The translations under genes were made by a program, and so were the position numbers. A stretch of DNA of 64,000 nucleotides from NCBI RefSeq assembly GCF_004114935.1, contig NZ_CP022221.1, forward strand, positions 6,903,001 to 6,967,000, written 5' to 3'. Shown in pieces: positions 8,605 through 17,260 of the stretch (position 1 is the stretch's first letter; each line of letters opens with the position of its first letter). The notes under the pieces are model-generated. The model was not told where the DNA came from and did not search any database. It was given only the letters and a program-made list of their open reading frames with translations. The stretch is from Bradyrhizobium zhanjiangense. GTDB taxonomy: Bacteria; Pseudomonadota; Alphaproteobacteria; Rhizobiales; Xanthobacteraceae.

Positions 8605-10245
8605 TCAGCGCTGCAGCGCATCCAGCCGTTCCTTCGCTTCGCGAATACCGCCCCGGTGTGCTTTCGCGTAGAGCTCACGAGCCTTGGCCGCTTCGCCGCG
8701 CGTTCCATAGGTACCCCAGGCGGCTAAAATCGCCGGATCATATGTCTCCGCGAGCATGAAACTTGCCTGCGCAATGTCCTTCTCGGCCGCGAGCTCGAGG
8801 ACGATGCGCGCCGCACCGATATTTCCCTGGTCGAGCAAAGCCCTGGCGCGCGGGATCAATCTGGCCTCCGCCTCGTTTTGGTTTGCGGCTGTCGGCGGCT
8901 CCGCTGCGGTCACTTCCACGTTCTGCGTCGCCGGCAAGATCGGGGCTTCATTTGCTTGCTCCACCGGAAGGCGCGCATCGGTGGGGGCCCATGCCGATGC
9001 GCGGTCTCTTTGCTTGGCTTCGGTCGCGCTCCGCTCCTGTTGCAGCGACTGCCGCAGTTCAGCAATCTCTCGGTCTGCGGCCTGTCTCTGCTGCGAAGCC
9101 GCATCGTTCGCCTCGCGCAATTGCACGTTTCGGGTTTCGATCTCACGGCGCGTTTCAGCGAGTTCTCTTTCCAGCGTGGCGGCGTGCGCCTGGGCCTCTT
9201 CGAGAGCGCGACGTTGTTGTTCGGCATTGGCCATTGCCGCCTTCGCCGCTTTGGCCTCGGCGACAAGGTCGGCGTTCTTCCGCTGCTCATCTTGCAAAGA
9301 CTGCCGCAGCTCTGCGATCTCCCGCTCCGTCGCCTCCGTTTGTTCCGCGGCCGCAGCTTCCGCCATGAGCGATCCGCGAGGAATTCCGGCAAGTTCGCTC
9401 GCGAGTGCGGCGGCGCGTGCCTGCGCCTCGTGGCGTTCTTGCTCCGCGCTCGCCGCTGCTGCCTGCGCGCTGTTCGCCTGCTTCACGAGGAGGCCGCTTC
9501 TTTGCCGCGCCTGTTGTAGGGACTGCTGCAGTTCTGCGATCTCTCCCGCCGCCGCCTCTCTCTGCTGCGCGGCCACATCGTCCGCGTTGCGGGATTGTGC
9601 CTTACCGGCATCGATCTCGCGGCGGGCTCCGGCAAGTTCGTTCGCGAGCTCGGCGCTGTGGGCTTGCTCCTGTTGAAGTGATTTCCGCAGCTCCTCACCG
9701 GCGAGTTCCGCCGTCTGCGTGCGCTGGACTGCCTCGTCGAGCTCTCTGTTCGCCTCGGCCAGCTCGTTGGCGAGCGCTTCAATGCGCGGAGCCTCTTCGT
9801 CCAGCCGCGGCTGTGGTCGCACCACGCTTGCCGGCTCCGCCTGCATCAGGGCTCCGGCCGTTTCGCGCTGAAGGAGAGCTAGCGATCCGGTCGTGATTTC
9901 CGGCCGCTGATTGAGGCTGAGGGCGCTCTCGTCGCCGGCGCGCGTCATGTCCGGAAAGGGTTGCGGGTGGAATGGCTCGAACACCCCGAGCAAGGAAGCC
10001 CCAACGAGGATGACGGGAACAAAAATTGCCACCGCCACAAGCCAACCGCCCGATCGTTCCTCCTCTGGATCGACATCCTCGATCACGGGACACCAATGGG
10101 TCGGCGCAGGATTGATTGGAGAGCCGTCCTGCCAAACCCATTTGCCTGCCTCCGATGACCAATGGCCGACCTCAACAGCCCCGGTCGCATCTTCCACCCA
10201 GATGCCTTCTCCGTTCCTCGGTGCAGTCTCAATTGGTCGGCGCAT
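8605..10245 (-). CDS. Membrane-anchored coiled-coil protein with C-terminal Sel1/TPR-like segment
   Basis: A 546-residue protein not assigned to a named family. Residues 1-60 form a small domain (PIETAPRNGEGIWVEDATG, ending APTHWCPV) that resembles the DUF551-type domain with its closing THW motif. One membrane helix follows (GGWLVAVAIFVPVILVGASL). Residues about 140-440 are a long Ala/Glu/Gln-rich coiled coil built of repeats in which EIAELRQSLQ or a close variant recurs three times. The C-terminal 90 residues (LIPRARALLDQGNIGAARIVL to AKERLDALQR) look like two Sel1/TPR helical repeats. It is first in the four-gene module and probably scaffolds an envelope assembly, which is inference. Confidence 0.8.
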   Translation of the reverse strand: MRRPIETAPRNGEGIWVEDATGAVEVGHWSSEAGKWVWQDGSPINPAPTHWCPVIEDVDPEEERSGGWLVAVAIFVPVILVGASLLGVFEPFHPQPFPDMTRAGDESALSLNQRPEITTGSLALLQRETAGALMQAEPASVVRPQPRLDEEAPRIEALANELAEANRELDEAVQRTQTAELAGEELRKSLQQEQAHSAELANELAGARREIDAGKAQSRNADDVAAQQREAAAGEIAELQQSLQQARQRSGLLVKQANSAQAAAASAEQERHEAQARAAALASELAGIPRGSLMAEAAAAEQTEATEREIAELRQSLQDEQRKNADLVAEAKAAKAAMANAEQQRRALEEAQAHAATLERELAETRREIETRNVQLREANDAASQQRQAADREIAELRQSLQQERSATEAKQRDRASAWAPTDARLPVEQANEAPILPATQNVEVTAAEPPTAANQNEAEARLIPRARALLDQGNIGAARIVLELAAEKDIAQASFMLAETYDPAILAAWGTYGTRGEAAKARELYAKAHRGGIREAKERLDALQR

Positions 10246-10626
10246 GGATCACGCCTCCCTCGACAGCAACTCCAATGGAGCGAATGGCCCAGCCTGTTCG
10301 CATGGTTACAGTCCTCGATCAGAACACGCTTAGATCGAAATAACTGTCTATAATTATTAAATAATTAAATATATTAACTATATAATTTTGACCCTGCGCA
10401 AAAGTCAAATTAAATCAACCGGTACGGCACAGCCGGCACCGGAGCATCGGCCGAAGCACGCCTGGTCCATCCCGACGGAACTTCAGTTCGAAGGCCGCGC
10501 CGCGGTTCTGGCGCGCTGTTCAACATCGCCATCAACAGATGAATGCGCGCTCTGTCTTCCCGTTAGGGAAGAGGTCCCCTCTCCTGGCGCGGTCGTGCGA
10601 ATTCATAGGCTAACGGCGAAGTAGAT

Positions 10627-10920
10627 GTGCCGCTCGGCCACATCGCAATCGAGATAACAGGCAGGCCCGCACCTCGGGTGATCGCGGCGGCATCGACCGC
10701 AGACAAGCGACGATTTGCGATCAGGTTCGGCGCTGACGCTGCCCTGGACTACACGGGCGAGAGGTGGCGCGATGAGCTCAACGAGCTGACGTCGTCCGGA
10801 TCAGTTGACGACAGCGAGCATCCGGTCAGTTGGGCGCGTGGCGATGAGATGAGCGGATGCGCTGAACTTGCTCGCGAAGCGGACATCGCGCATTCAAGCG
10901 AACCTATCCGGGCCTTGTGA
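10627..10920 (+). pseudogene. Remnant of a zinc-type/quinone oxidoreductase (MDR superfamily)
   Basis: The open frame reads IAIEITGRPAPRVIAAASTA then RFGADAALDYTGERWRDELN, which matches the middle of NADPH:quinone oxidoreductases, where the coenzyme domain has ARVIAAASS and GADxAxxY. The glycine-rich GGVG motif before it is damaged and the catalytic and C-terminal parts are absent; after about residue 58 the sequence loses similarity. It has no ribosome site. I read it as a decayed fragment rather than an active small protein. Confidence 0.5.
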
Positions 10921-10939
10921 CCCCTCGCTGGCAGCATAG

Positions 10940-11068
10940 CATTTTGCCGGTGTTTTGCCCGACGTGTCAACGTCGCGGCGACGACGGGTGTCATCCCGGG
11001 TGCAGTTTGAAAATCCCTTGTCGATCAAGCCCATCTCTACTGTGCATGGGGTTGTTTTCGCACTTTTT
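10940..11068 (+). repeat. Dispersed repeat, copy A (possible RNA element)
   Basis: Two conserved blocks are shared with an inverted copy at 46364-46497: GCCGGTGTTTTGCCCGACGT plus GTCAA at the left (10946-10970), and CTACTGTGCATGGGGTTGTT plus TTCGCA and a T-rich end at the right (11037-11068). The 65 bases between differ in sequence. Conserved ends with a variable middle suggest either a small mobile element or a structured RNA. The T-rich right end could act as a terminator. I recall similar sequences in Bradyrhizobium genomes but could not search. Confidence 0.65.
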
Positions 11069-11209
11069 GTCTGAGCGCACAGCCGCGGACGGCGCGCATA
11101 CACTGCATGCGTGCTTGTCTCTGTGGCAGGCCGCCCGGCCGTAGTACATGCCGAAAGCCCCTTTTGGCCACGCCGCCGGAGCAACACGCCAGGCAATGAC
11201 AATAAGAGA

Positions 11210-12598
11210 ATGACAATCACGTTACCTGCCGCGGCGCGCGAGCCCGATCACACCACGTCCGATGGCGTGTCGGCCGCGCAGCGGCGCTGGGCCATCGCGG
11301 CGATCTTCACCGCGCTCGCGATGGCTTCGCTCGACACCGCAATCGCCAACATCGCCCTGCCTGCGATTGCCGCCGACTTGCATGTCACGCCGGAGCAATC
11401 GGTCTGGGTCGTCAACGTCTATCAGATCGCGCTGGTGGCGACGCTGTTGCCGCTCGGCGCGCTCGGCGAGATCGTCGGTCACCAGCGCATCTATCTCGGC
11501 GGCCTGATCCTGTTCACCGTCGCCTCGCTGCTCTGCGCGGTGGCGTGGTCGCTGGACAGCCTGCTTCTCGCGCGCACGCTGCAGGGCTTGGGGGCCAGCG
11601 GCATCATGAGCGTCAACACGGCGCTGGTGCGCTTCGTCTATCCGGGCCGGATGCTGGGCCGCGGATTCGGCCACAACGCGCTGGTGGTCGCGACCGCCTT
11701 CACCTTCGGACCCTCGATCGCCTCCGCCATCCTCGCGCTCGGCCCGTGGCCGTGGCTGTTCGCCGTCAACATCCCGTTCGGCCTCGTCGCGATCGGCATC
11801 GGCTTTGCGATGCTGCCGAACACACCGCGCGCCGATCACGGCTTTGACTTTCTCGGCGCGGTCCTGGCGTCGGCCTGCCTTGGCCTTTTCATCACCGGCA
11901 TCGGCAGCGCCGCGCACAATTTGTCGCCGGTGGCCGTGGGCATCGAGCTGGTCTCGGCGCTCGCGCTCGGCTTCATCCTGACGCGCCGCCACGCCGACCA
12001 TCCCGCGCCGATGCTGCCGATCGACCTGTTCAGCCAGCCGATGTTCGCGCTGTCGGCGGCGACGGCGGTGTGCTCCTTTGCCGTGCAGGGCCTCGCCTTC
12101 GTCTCGCTGCCGTTCTACTTCGAGGACGTGCTCGGGCGCTCGCAGGTCGAGACCGGCTTCTTCATGACGCCATGGCCGCTGGTGGTCGGCATCATGGCGC
12201 CGATCGCCGGACGCCTGTCCGACCGCCACGCGGTCGGCCTGCTCGGCGGCATCGGCCTCGTGCTGCTCGGCCTCGGCATGGCGCTGCTCGCGATGCTGCC
12301 GGCCAATCCCGCCATTGCCGACATCATCTGGCGGATGGTGATCTGCGGCATGGGGTTCGGCTTCTTCCAGGCGCCGAACATGAAGGCGGTGATGTCGAGC
12401 GCGCCGCCGCATCGCAGCGGCAGCGCCTCCGGCATCGTCGCCACCGCGCGCCTGACCGGCCAGACCGCCGGCGCCGCGCTCGCCGCGGCCTGCTTCGCAC
12501 TCGCGGGCCACGACGGCGCGACATTGGCGCTGGCGCTCGGCGCAGGCTTTGCCGCGCTCGGCAGCGTGATGAGCTTCCTGCGACTGGCAGTGAAGTAA
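11210..12598 (+). CDS. MFS drug efflux transporter, DHA2 (14-TM, EmrB/QacA) family
   Basis: Inner-membrane proton-coupled exporter of 462 residues with about fourteen hydrophobic segments. TM1 carries the DHA2 motif LDTAIANIALPAIAADL, followed by WVVNVYQIALVATLLPLGAL, the antiporter-type GPSIASAILALGPWPWLFAVN motif, and later GFGFFQAPNMKAVMSSAPP, all typical of EmrB/QacA relatives. The start at 11210 is preceded by AATAAGAGA. It stands alone: no EmrA-like adaptor or regulator gene is adjacent, and the radical-SAM gene downstream is convergent. Substrates cannot be predicted. Confidence 0.9.
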   Translation: MTITLPAAAREPDHTTSDGVSAAQRRWAIAAIFTALAMASLDTAIANIALPAIAADLHVTPEQSVWVVNVYQIALVATLLPLGALGEIVGHQRIYLGGLILFTVASLLCAVAWSLDSLLLARTLQGLGASGIMSVNTALVRFVYPGRMLGRGFGHNALVVATAFTFGPSIASAILALGPWPWLFAVNIPFGLVAIGIGFAMLPNTPRADHGFDFLGAVLASACLGLFITGIGSAAHNLSPVAVGIELVSALALGFILTRRHADHPAPMLPIDLFSQPMFALSAATAVCSFAVQGLAFVSLPFYFEDVLGRSQVETGFFMTPWPLVVGIMAPIAGRLSDRHAVGLLGGIGLVLLGLGMALLAMLPANPAIADIIWRMVICGMGFGFFQAPNMKAVMSSAPPHRSGSASGIVATARLTGQTAGAALAAACFALAGHDGATLALALGAGFAALGSVMSFLRLAVK

Positions 12599-12614
12599 CC
12601 GCTCAAGCCAGGTG

Positions 12615-14219
12615 TCAGGCCGCCGTCACGTCGGCAGTCGCCGAAGCGACGGTTTCGTTGTCCAGCGCCGCCAAGCGCTCATCGATGGCAGCGATGACCT
12701 TGCGCGAAAACGGTCCGAGATGGGCGTAGGCGGCGATCATCTGCACGGCGATGCGTGCCGATGACGTGTCGCGCTTGGCGCAGTTCATGAAGGTCTGCCA
12801 CAGCGGCCCGCGCGCCTCGGGAAGGGCGCTGACCACACGATGCACCGTCTCCATCGCGCCGAGCTTGGCACGGATGTCACCTTCCGCGAGCTCGTGGCGC
12901 TGCCGCGAGCGGTCGAGCAGCGTCATCAAGCGGTCGACGCGTCCTGCATAGGCAGCCGGGCTGTAGATGTGCTCAAGCACCCGCTTGTAGTCCATCAGGA
13001 TGTCGCGCAGCGGGCGCACCGGATCGAAGTTGATCCCGGCCGTGCACTGATCGGCGCCGATGGTCGGCGCCACATCGTGGCCCGCGTGGAGCCGGCCTTC
13101 ACGCTCGAGGCGGCGCGTCAGCTGCGTGTTCGGCAAGGCATAGAGCAGGCCGACCATGCTGACGGGGATCGCGGCCTCCTCGATGAACTCGATCATGGAC
13201 TCCGCCATCGAGACCTTCTCACTGTCGAAGCCGACGATGAAACCCGCAGTGACGAGAATGCCGGCGGCGTAGATCTTGTGGATGCTCTCGGCGATGTTGC
13301 GCCGGGTGTTCTGCTTCTTCCGCATCGCGACCAGGGTCGCCGGATCCGGACTTTCGATGCCGACGAAGATGCCGAAGAAATTGGCCGCCCCCATCAGCTC
13401 CAAGAGCTCCGGATCGTCGGCGAGGTTGACCGAGGCTTCGGTGGAGAATTCGAACGGATAGCCGTGGGCGCGCTGCCACTCGGCGAGCTGGGGCAGGAAC
13501 AGCCGCAGCGACTTCTTGTTGCCGATGAAATTGTCGTCGACGAAATCGAGATGGCCCCGGTAGCCCATTTGGTAGAGCGTATCGAGCTCGCGCAGGATCT
13601 GCTCGTTCGTCTTGGTCCGTGGGACGCGTCCATAGAGCTCGATGATGTCGCAGAACTCGCAGGTGAACGGACATCCGCGGGAATACTGCACACCGAGATA
13701 GAGATAGTCGTCGAACTTGAGCAGGTCGAAACGCGGCACCGGCGTCTTGGTGACATCGGCCTGGAATTTCGGCGCGGTGAAGACGCCGGACCGTGCGCCG
13801 CTGTCCCAGGCTGTGATGAATTGGTCGATGACGCTCTCGGCCTCGCCGAGCACCCGGAAGTCGGCCCGCTCGTAGATGTGGGGGCTCGAGGTGGGATCGG
13901 GCCCGCCGACCACCACCGGCTTGCCAGCCGCGCGGCAGAGCTCGATCAGACGCAGCGTGTCGGCCTGCTGCGGCAGCATTCCGCCGGTGAAGACGACGTC
14001 GGCCCAGGCGAGATCGTCTTCGCCAAGGGGCGCCGTGTTGCAATCGATCAGCCGGACCGTCCAGCTCTCGGGCAGCATCGCGGCAACGGTGATCAGGCCC
14101 AGAGGGGCGGCAGGGCGCTTGACGCCCAACACTTTGCAGGATTCGCCAAAGGTCCAGAAGGACTCCGCCGAGAACAGCGGGTAGAGCATCAGCACGTTGC
14201 AGGGACTCGGCACGTTCAT
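12615..14219 (-). CDS. B12-binding radical SAM enzyme, function unknown
   Basis: A 534-residue enzyme with an N-terminal cobalamin-binding fold (residues about 8-150, with GLITVAAMLPE, VVFTGGMLPQQ and VVGGPDPTSSPH), then a radical SAM barrel with the iron-sulfur cluster motif C183xxxC187xxC190 (RGCPFTCEFCD), and a C-terminal helical region of the DUF4070 type (MVGLLYALPNTQLTRRLEREG). Such enzymes perform methyl transfers or other radical chemistry on unactivated carbons. The start at 14219 is preceded by AGGAG. No pathway genes are adjacent. It resembles, but should not be equated with, the hopanoid methylases of the same superfamily. Confidence 0.85.
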   Translation of the reverse strand: MNVPSPCNVLMLYPLFSAESFWTFGESCKVLGVKRPAAPLGLITVAAMLPESWTVRLIDCNTAPLGEDDLAWADVVFTGGMLPQQADTLRLIELCRAAGKPVVVGGPDPTSSPHIYERADFRVLGEAESVIDQFITAWDSGARSGVFTAPKFQADVTKTPVPRFDLLKFDDYLYLGVQYSRGCPFTCEFCDIIELYGRVPRTKTNEQILRELDTLYQMGYRGHLDFVDDNFIGNKKSLRLFLPQLAEWQRAHGYPFEFSTEASVNLADDPELLELMGAANFFGIFVGIESPDPATLVAMRKKQNTRRNIAESIHKIYAAGILVTAGFIVGFDSEKVSMAESMIEFIEEAAIPVSMVGLLYALPNTQLTRRLEREGRLHAGHDVAPTIGADQCTAGINFDPVRPLRDILMDYKRVLEHIYSPAAYAGRVDRLMTLLDRSRQRHELAEGDIRAKLGAMETVHRVVSALPEARGPLWQTFMNCAKRDTSSARIAVQMIAAYAHLGPFSRKVIAAIDERLAALDNETVASATADVTAA

Positions 14220-14558
14220 GGAACTCCTGTTGGCGGCGGCGCAGTGTATCAAAGCGCCTGCGTCTTGCACCCCGGCAAAAGGGACAAACTGTCGCCGCTG
14301 TGCAGCGGCGATGCGGCCCGGAACCAGCGTTCACGGCCGGACGTCGCCTCAAGCCGTGGATTGGCGCCCACGGAAGAGGTGCCAACCCGAATCGATTGAG
14401 AAGGGATGAGGCAAAACAACGCCCCGGTCCATACTTTCAAGCAGGAGGGCCATGCATCCCGGCCACCCCGCGGACTCTTGATTTGAACGGTTCCAGTTTG
14501 CCGGACACATTGCGCCGCTGAGTTCAATCGGTGGATTGGGCCAATCAGGGGACTTGCG
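14220..14558. other. Divergent intergenic region, no gene seen
   Basis: The 339 bases between the radical-SAM gene and iorA must hold the promoters for both. No convincing sigma-70 boxes, operator dyad or RNA structure was found by eye. The iorA start has AGGGGA upstream (14545-14550). Confidence 0.4.
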
Positions 14559-15008
<450 letters not shown>

Positions 15009-15019
15009 GGAAATCCCAC

Positions 15020-17206
15020 ATGAACAAGCATGTTTCGCCGCGGCTCAACCGCCGCGCCTTCGTCATCGGCACGGCCGCGGTCGGTGCCGGTCTCGCAATC
15101 GGCTTCGACCTTCCTTTCGGCGGCCCCGCCGTGGTCCGCGCCGCAGGCGGCTCGCCCGAGGTCGGCGCCTGGGTCGTGGTCCGGCCCGACGACACCATCG
15201 TGATCCGCATCGCCCGCTCCGAGATGGGCCAGGGCTCGCTCACCGGCCTCGCCCAGCTCGTCGCCGAGGAGCTCGAATGCGACTGGACCAAGGTCACGAC
15301 CGAATATCCGACGCCCGGCCAGAGCGTCGCCCGCAAGCGTGTCTGGGGCGATTTCTCGACCGGCGGCAGCCGCGGCATCCGCTCCTCGCAGGACTATGTC
15401 CGCAAGGGCGGCGCCACCGCGCGCGTGATGCTGATCCACGCCGCCGCCGATGCGTGGAAAGTGCCGGCATCCGAATGCACGGCCGCGAACAGCGTCATCA
15501 CCCATACGCCCTCGGGCAGGACCACGACCTACGGCAAGGTCGCCGAGGCTGCGGCGAAGCTGACGCCGCCGGCGGACGTCAAGCTGAAGGATCCGAAGGA
15601 CTGGAAGCTGATCGGCAAGGGCGTGAACCGGCTCGACACCGCCGACAAGACCACCGGCGCCATGACCTACGGCATCGACGTCAAGCTGCCGGGCATGCTC
15701 AACGCCGCGATCAAGGACTGCCCGGTGTTCGGCGGCAAGCTGAAGAGTTTTGACGAGTCCAAGATCTCCAGCATGAAGGGCGTCAAGAAGGTCGTCAAGG
15801 TCGGGGACACCGCGGTCGCCGTCGTTGCCGACACCTGGTGGCACGCCAAGACCGCGCTGGAGGCGCTGCCGATCGTCTGGGATGAGGGCGACAACGCCAA
15901 GGTCTCCAGCGAGTCGATTGCGAAATGGCTGACTGAAGGCCTCGACGACGCACAGCCGGCCTATGTCGGCAACAAGAATGGCGACGCGAAGGCCGCGATC
16001 GCCAGTGCCGCCAAGAAGATCGAGGCCGTCTACAGCTATCCCTACCAGAACCACGCCACGATGGAGCCGATGAACGCCACCGCGCTCTACACGGCGGACA
16101 AATGTGAGGTCTGGTGCGGCACGCAGAATGGCGAGGCGGCCTTCGCGGCGGTGCTGGAGGCGTCGGGCTTGCCGGCGGAAAAGTGCGACGTGCACAAAGT
16201 GATGCTCGGCGGCGGCTTCGGCCGGCGCGGCCAGACCGACTATGTCCGTCAGGCGGTCATGATCGCCAAGCAAATGCCGGGCACACCGATCAAGCTGTTG
16301 TGGTCGCGCGAAGAGGACATGGCGCACGGCCGGTATCATCCGATCACCCAGTGCAAGATGACCGGCGCGTTCGACGCCAACAACAATCTGGTCGCGCTGC
16401 ACTACCGCCTGTCCGGGCAGTCAATCCTGTTCTCGCTGCGCCCCGAAGCGCTGCAGAACGGCATGGATCCGGCCGCATTCCAGGGCGTCGCCCAATCCGG
16501 CGAGGCCGCGTTCGGCTATTCAGTGCCGAACCTGTTGATCGAGCATGCGATGCGCAACCCGCACGTTCCGCCCGGCTTCTGGCGCGGCGTTAACGTCAAT
16601 CACAACGCGATCTACATGGAATGCTTCATGGACGAGCTGGCCCAGGCCGCTGGCCAGGACCCGCTCGAATTCCGCCGCAAGCTGATGGGCAATCACCCCA
16701 AGCACCTCGCGGTGCTCAATGCCGTCGCCGAGAAGATCGGCTGGACCACGCCGGCACCGCAGGGCGTCTATCGCGGCATCGCCCAGGTCATGGGTTATGG
16801 CAGCTACGTCGCCGGCGCGGCCGAAATCTCGGTGACCGACGGCAGCAAGATCAAGGTGCATCGCATCGTCGCCTCCACCGATCCCGGCTATATCGTCAAT
16901 CCGGCGCAGGTGGAGCGGCAGATCGCGGGCTCCTTCGTCTATGGCCTCTCCGCGCTGTTCTACGGCGGCTGCACCGTCAAGGATGGCAAGATCGAGCAAA
17001 CCAACTTCGACACCTACAACTCGATGCGCATCAACGAGATGCCGAAAGTGGAAACGGTGATGGTGCCGAGCGGCGGGTTCTGGGGCGGCGTCGGCGAGCC
17101 GACCATCGGCGTCGCGGCGCCCGCGGTGCTCAACGCCTACTTCGCGGCGACGGGCAAGCGCATCCGCTCGGTGCCGCTGCGCGACCAGAACATCACCTTC
17201 GCTTAA
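15020..17206 (+). CDS. iorB: Isoquinoline 1-oxidoreductase-type molybdopterin subunit, Tat-exported
   Basis: Large catalytic subunit (728 residues) carrying molybdopterin cytosine dinucleotide. The N-terminus has a twin-arginine signal (LNRRAFVIGTAAVGAGLAIG), so the complex is probably periplasmic, with the small subunit co-exported. Typical segments are RSEMGQGSLTGLAQLVAEEL, VMLGGGFGRRGQTDYVRQAV, FWRGVNVNHNA and the catalytic glutamate in GGVGEPTIG. Unlike three-subunit xanthine dehydrogenases there is no FAD subunit, as expected for the IorAB group, which passes electrons to a cytochrome c or quinone. It ends at a strong terminator (17213-17248). Confidence 0.92.
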   Translation: MNKHVSPRLNRRAFVIGTAAVGAGLAIGFDLPFGGPAVVRAAGGSPEVGAWVVVRPDDTIVIRIARSEMGQGSLTGLAQLVAEELECDWTKVTTEYPTPGQSVARKRVWGDFSTGGSRGIRSSQDYVRKGGATARVMLIHAAADAWKVPASECTAANSVITHTPSGRTTTYGKVAEAAAKLTPPADVKLKDPKDWKLIGKGVNRLDTADKTTGAMTYGIDVKLPGMLNAAIKDCPVFGGKLKSFDESKISSMKGVKKVVKVGDTAVAVVADTWWHAKTALEALPIVWDEGDNAKVSSESIAKWLTEGLDDAQPAYVGNKNGDAKAAIASAAKKIEAVYSYPYQNHATMEPMNATALYTADKCEVWCGTQNGEAAFAAVLEASGLPAEKCDVHKVMLGGGFGRRGQTDYVRQAVMIAKQMPGTPIKLLWSREEDMAHGRYHPITQCKMTGAFDANNNLVALHYRLSGQSILFSLRPEALQNGMDPAAFQGVAQSGEAAFGYSVPNLLIEHAMRNPHVPPGFWRGVNVNHNAIYMECFMDELAQAAGQDPLEFRRKLMGNHPKHLAVLNAVAEKIGWTTPAPQGVYRGIAQVMGYGSYVAGAAEISVTDGSKIKVHRIVASTDPGYIVNPAQVERQIAGSFVYGLSALFYGGCTVKDGKIEQTNFDTYNSMRINEMPKVETVMVPSGGFWGGVGEPTIGVAAPAVLNAYFAATGKRIRSVPLRDQNITFA

Positions 17207-17212
17207 GAGAGC

Positions 17213-17248
17213 GCTGCGGCTGCCACAATGGCAGCCGCAGCATTTTTC
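17213..17248 (+). terminator. Rho-independent terminator after iorB
   Basis: A perfect 13-bp stem GCTGCGGCTGCCA / TGGCAGCCGCAGC (17213-17225 and 17229-17241) with loop CAA, followed by ATTTTT. An ATG at 17228 inside it opens the downstream frame, but the terminator makes that start unlikely for soxF. Confidence 0.9.
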
Positions 17249-17260
17249 CGGACAAGACTC

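Larger units (their letters stand above)
10246..11209. other. Long intergenic region: AT-rich patch, gene remnant, dispersed repeat
   Basis: About 960 bases without an intact gene. From left to right: the likely promoter region of the minus-strand module; a strongly AT-rich patch at 10336-10390 that stands out against the GC-rich genome; a fragment resembling a quinone oxidoreductase (10627-10800); and a dispersed repeat (10940-11068) ending shortly before the efflux gene. A short open frame at 10388-10624 has no recognisable similarity and I do not call it a gene. Confidence 0.6.

Noticed and set aside
10388..10624. Short plus-strand frame before the oxidoreductase remnant
   Set aside because: No recognisable similarity, no ribosome site, and it starts in the AT-rich patch.
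12615..14219. Hopanoid C-2 methylase (HpnP)
   Set aside because: Same superfamily, but the N-terminus and the region after the cluster motif look unlike HpnP as I recall it; the general name is safer.
12840..14399. Long open frame antisense to the radical-SAM gene (519 codons)
   Set aside because: No family match and no ribosome site; the sense strand holds a complete B12/radical-SAM enzyme.
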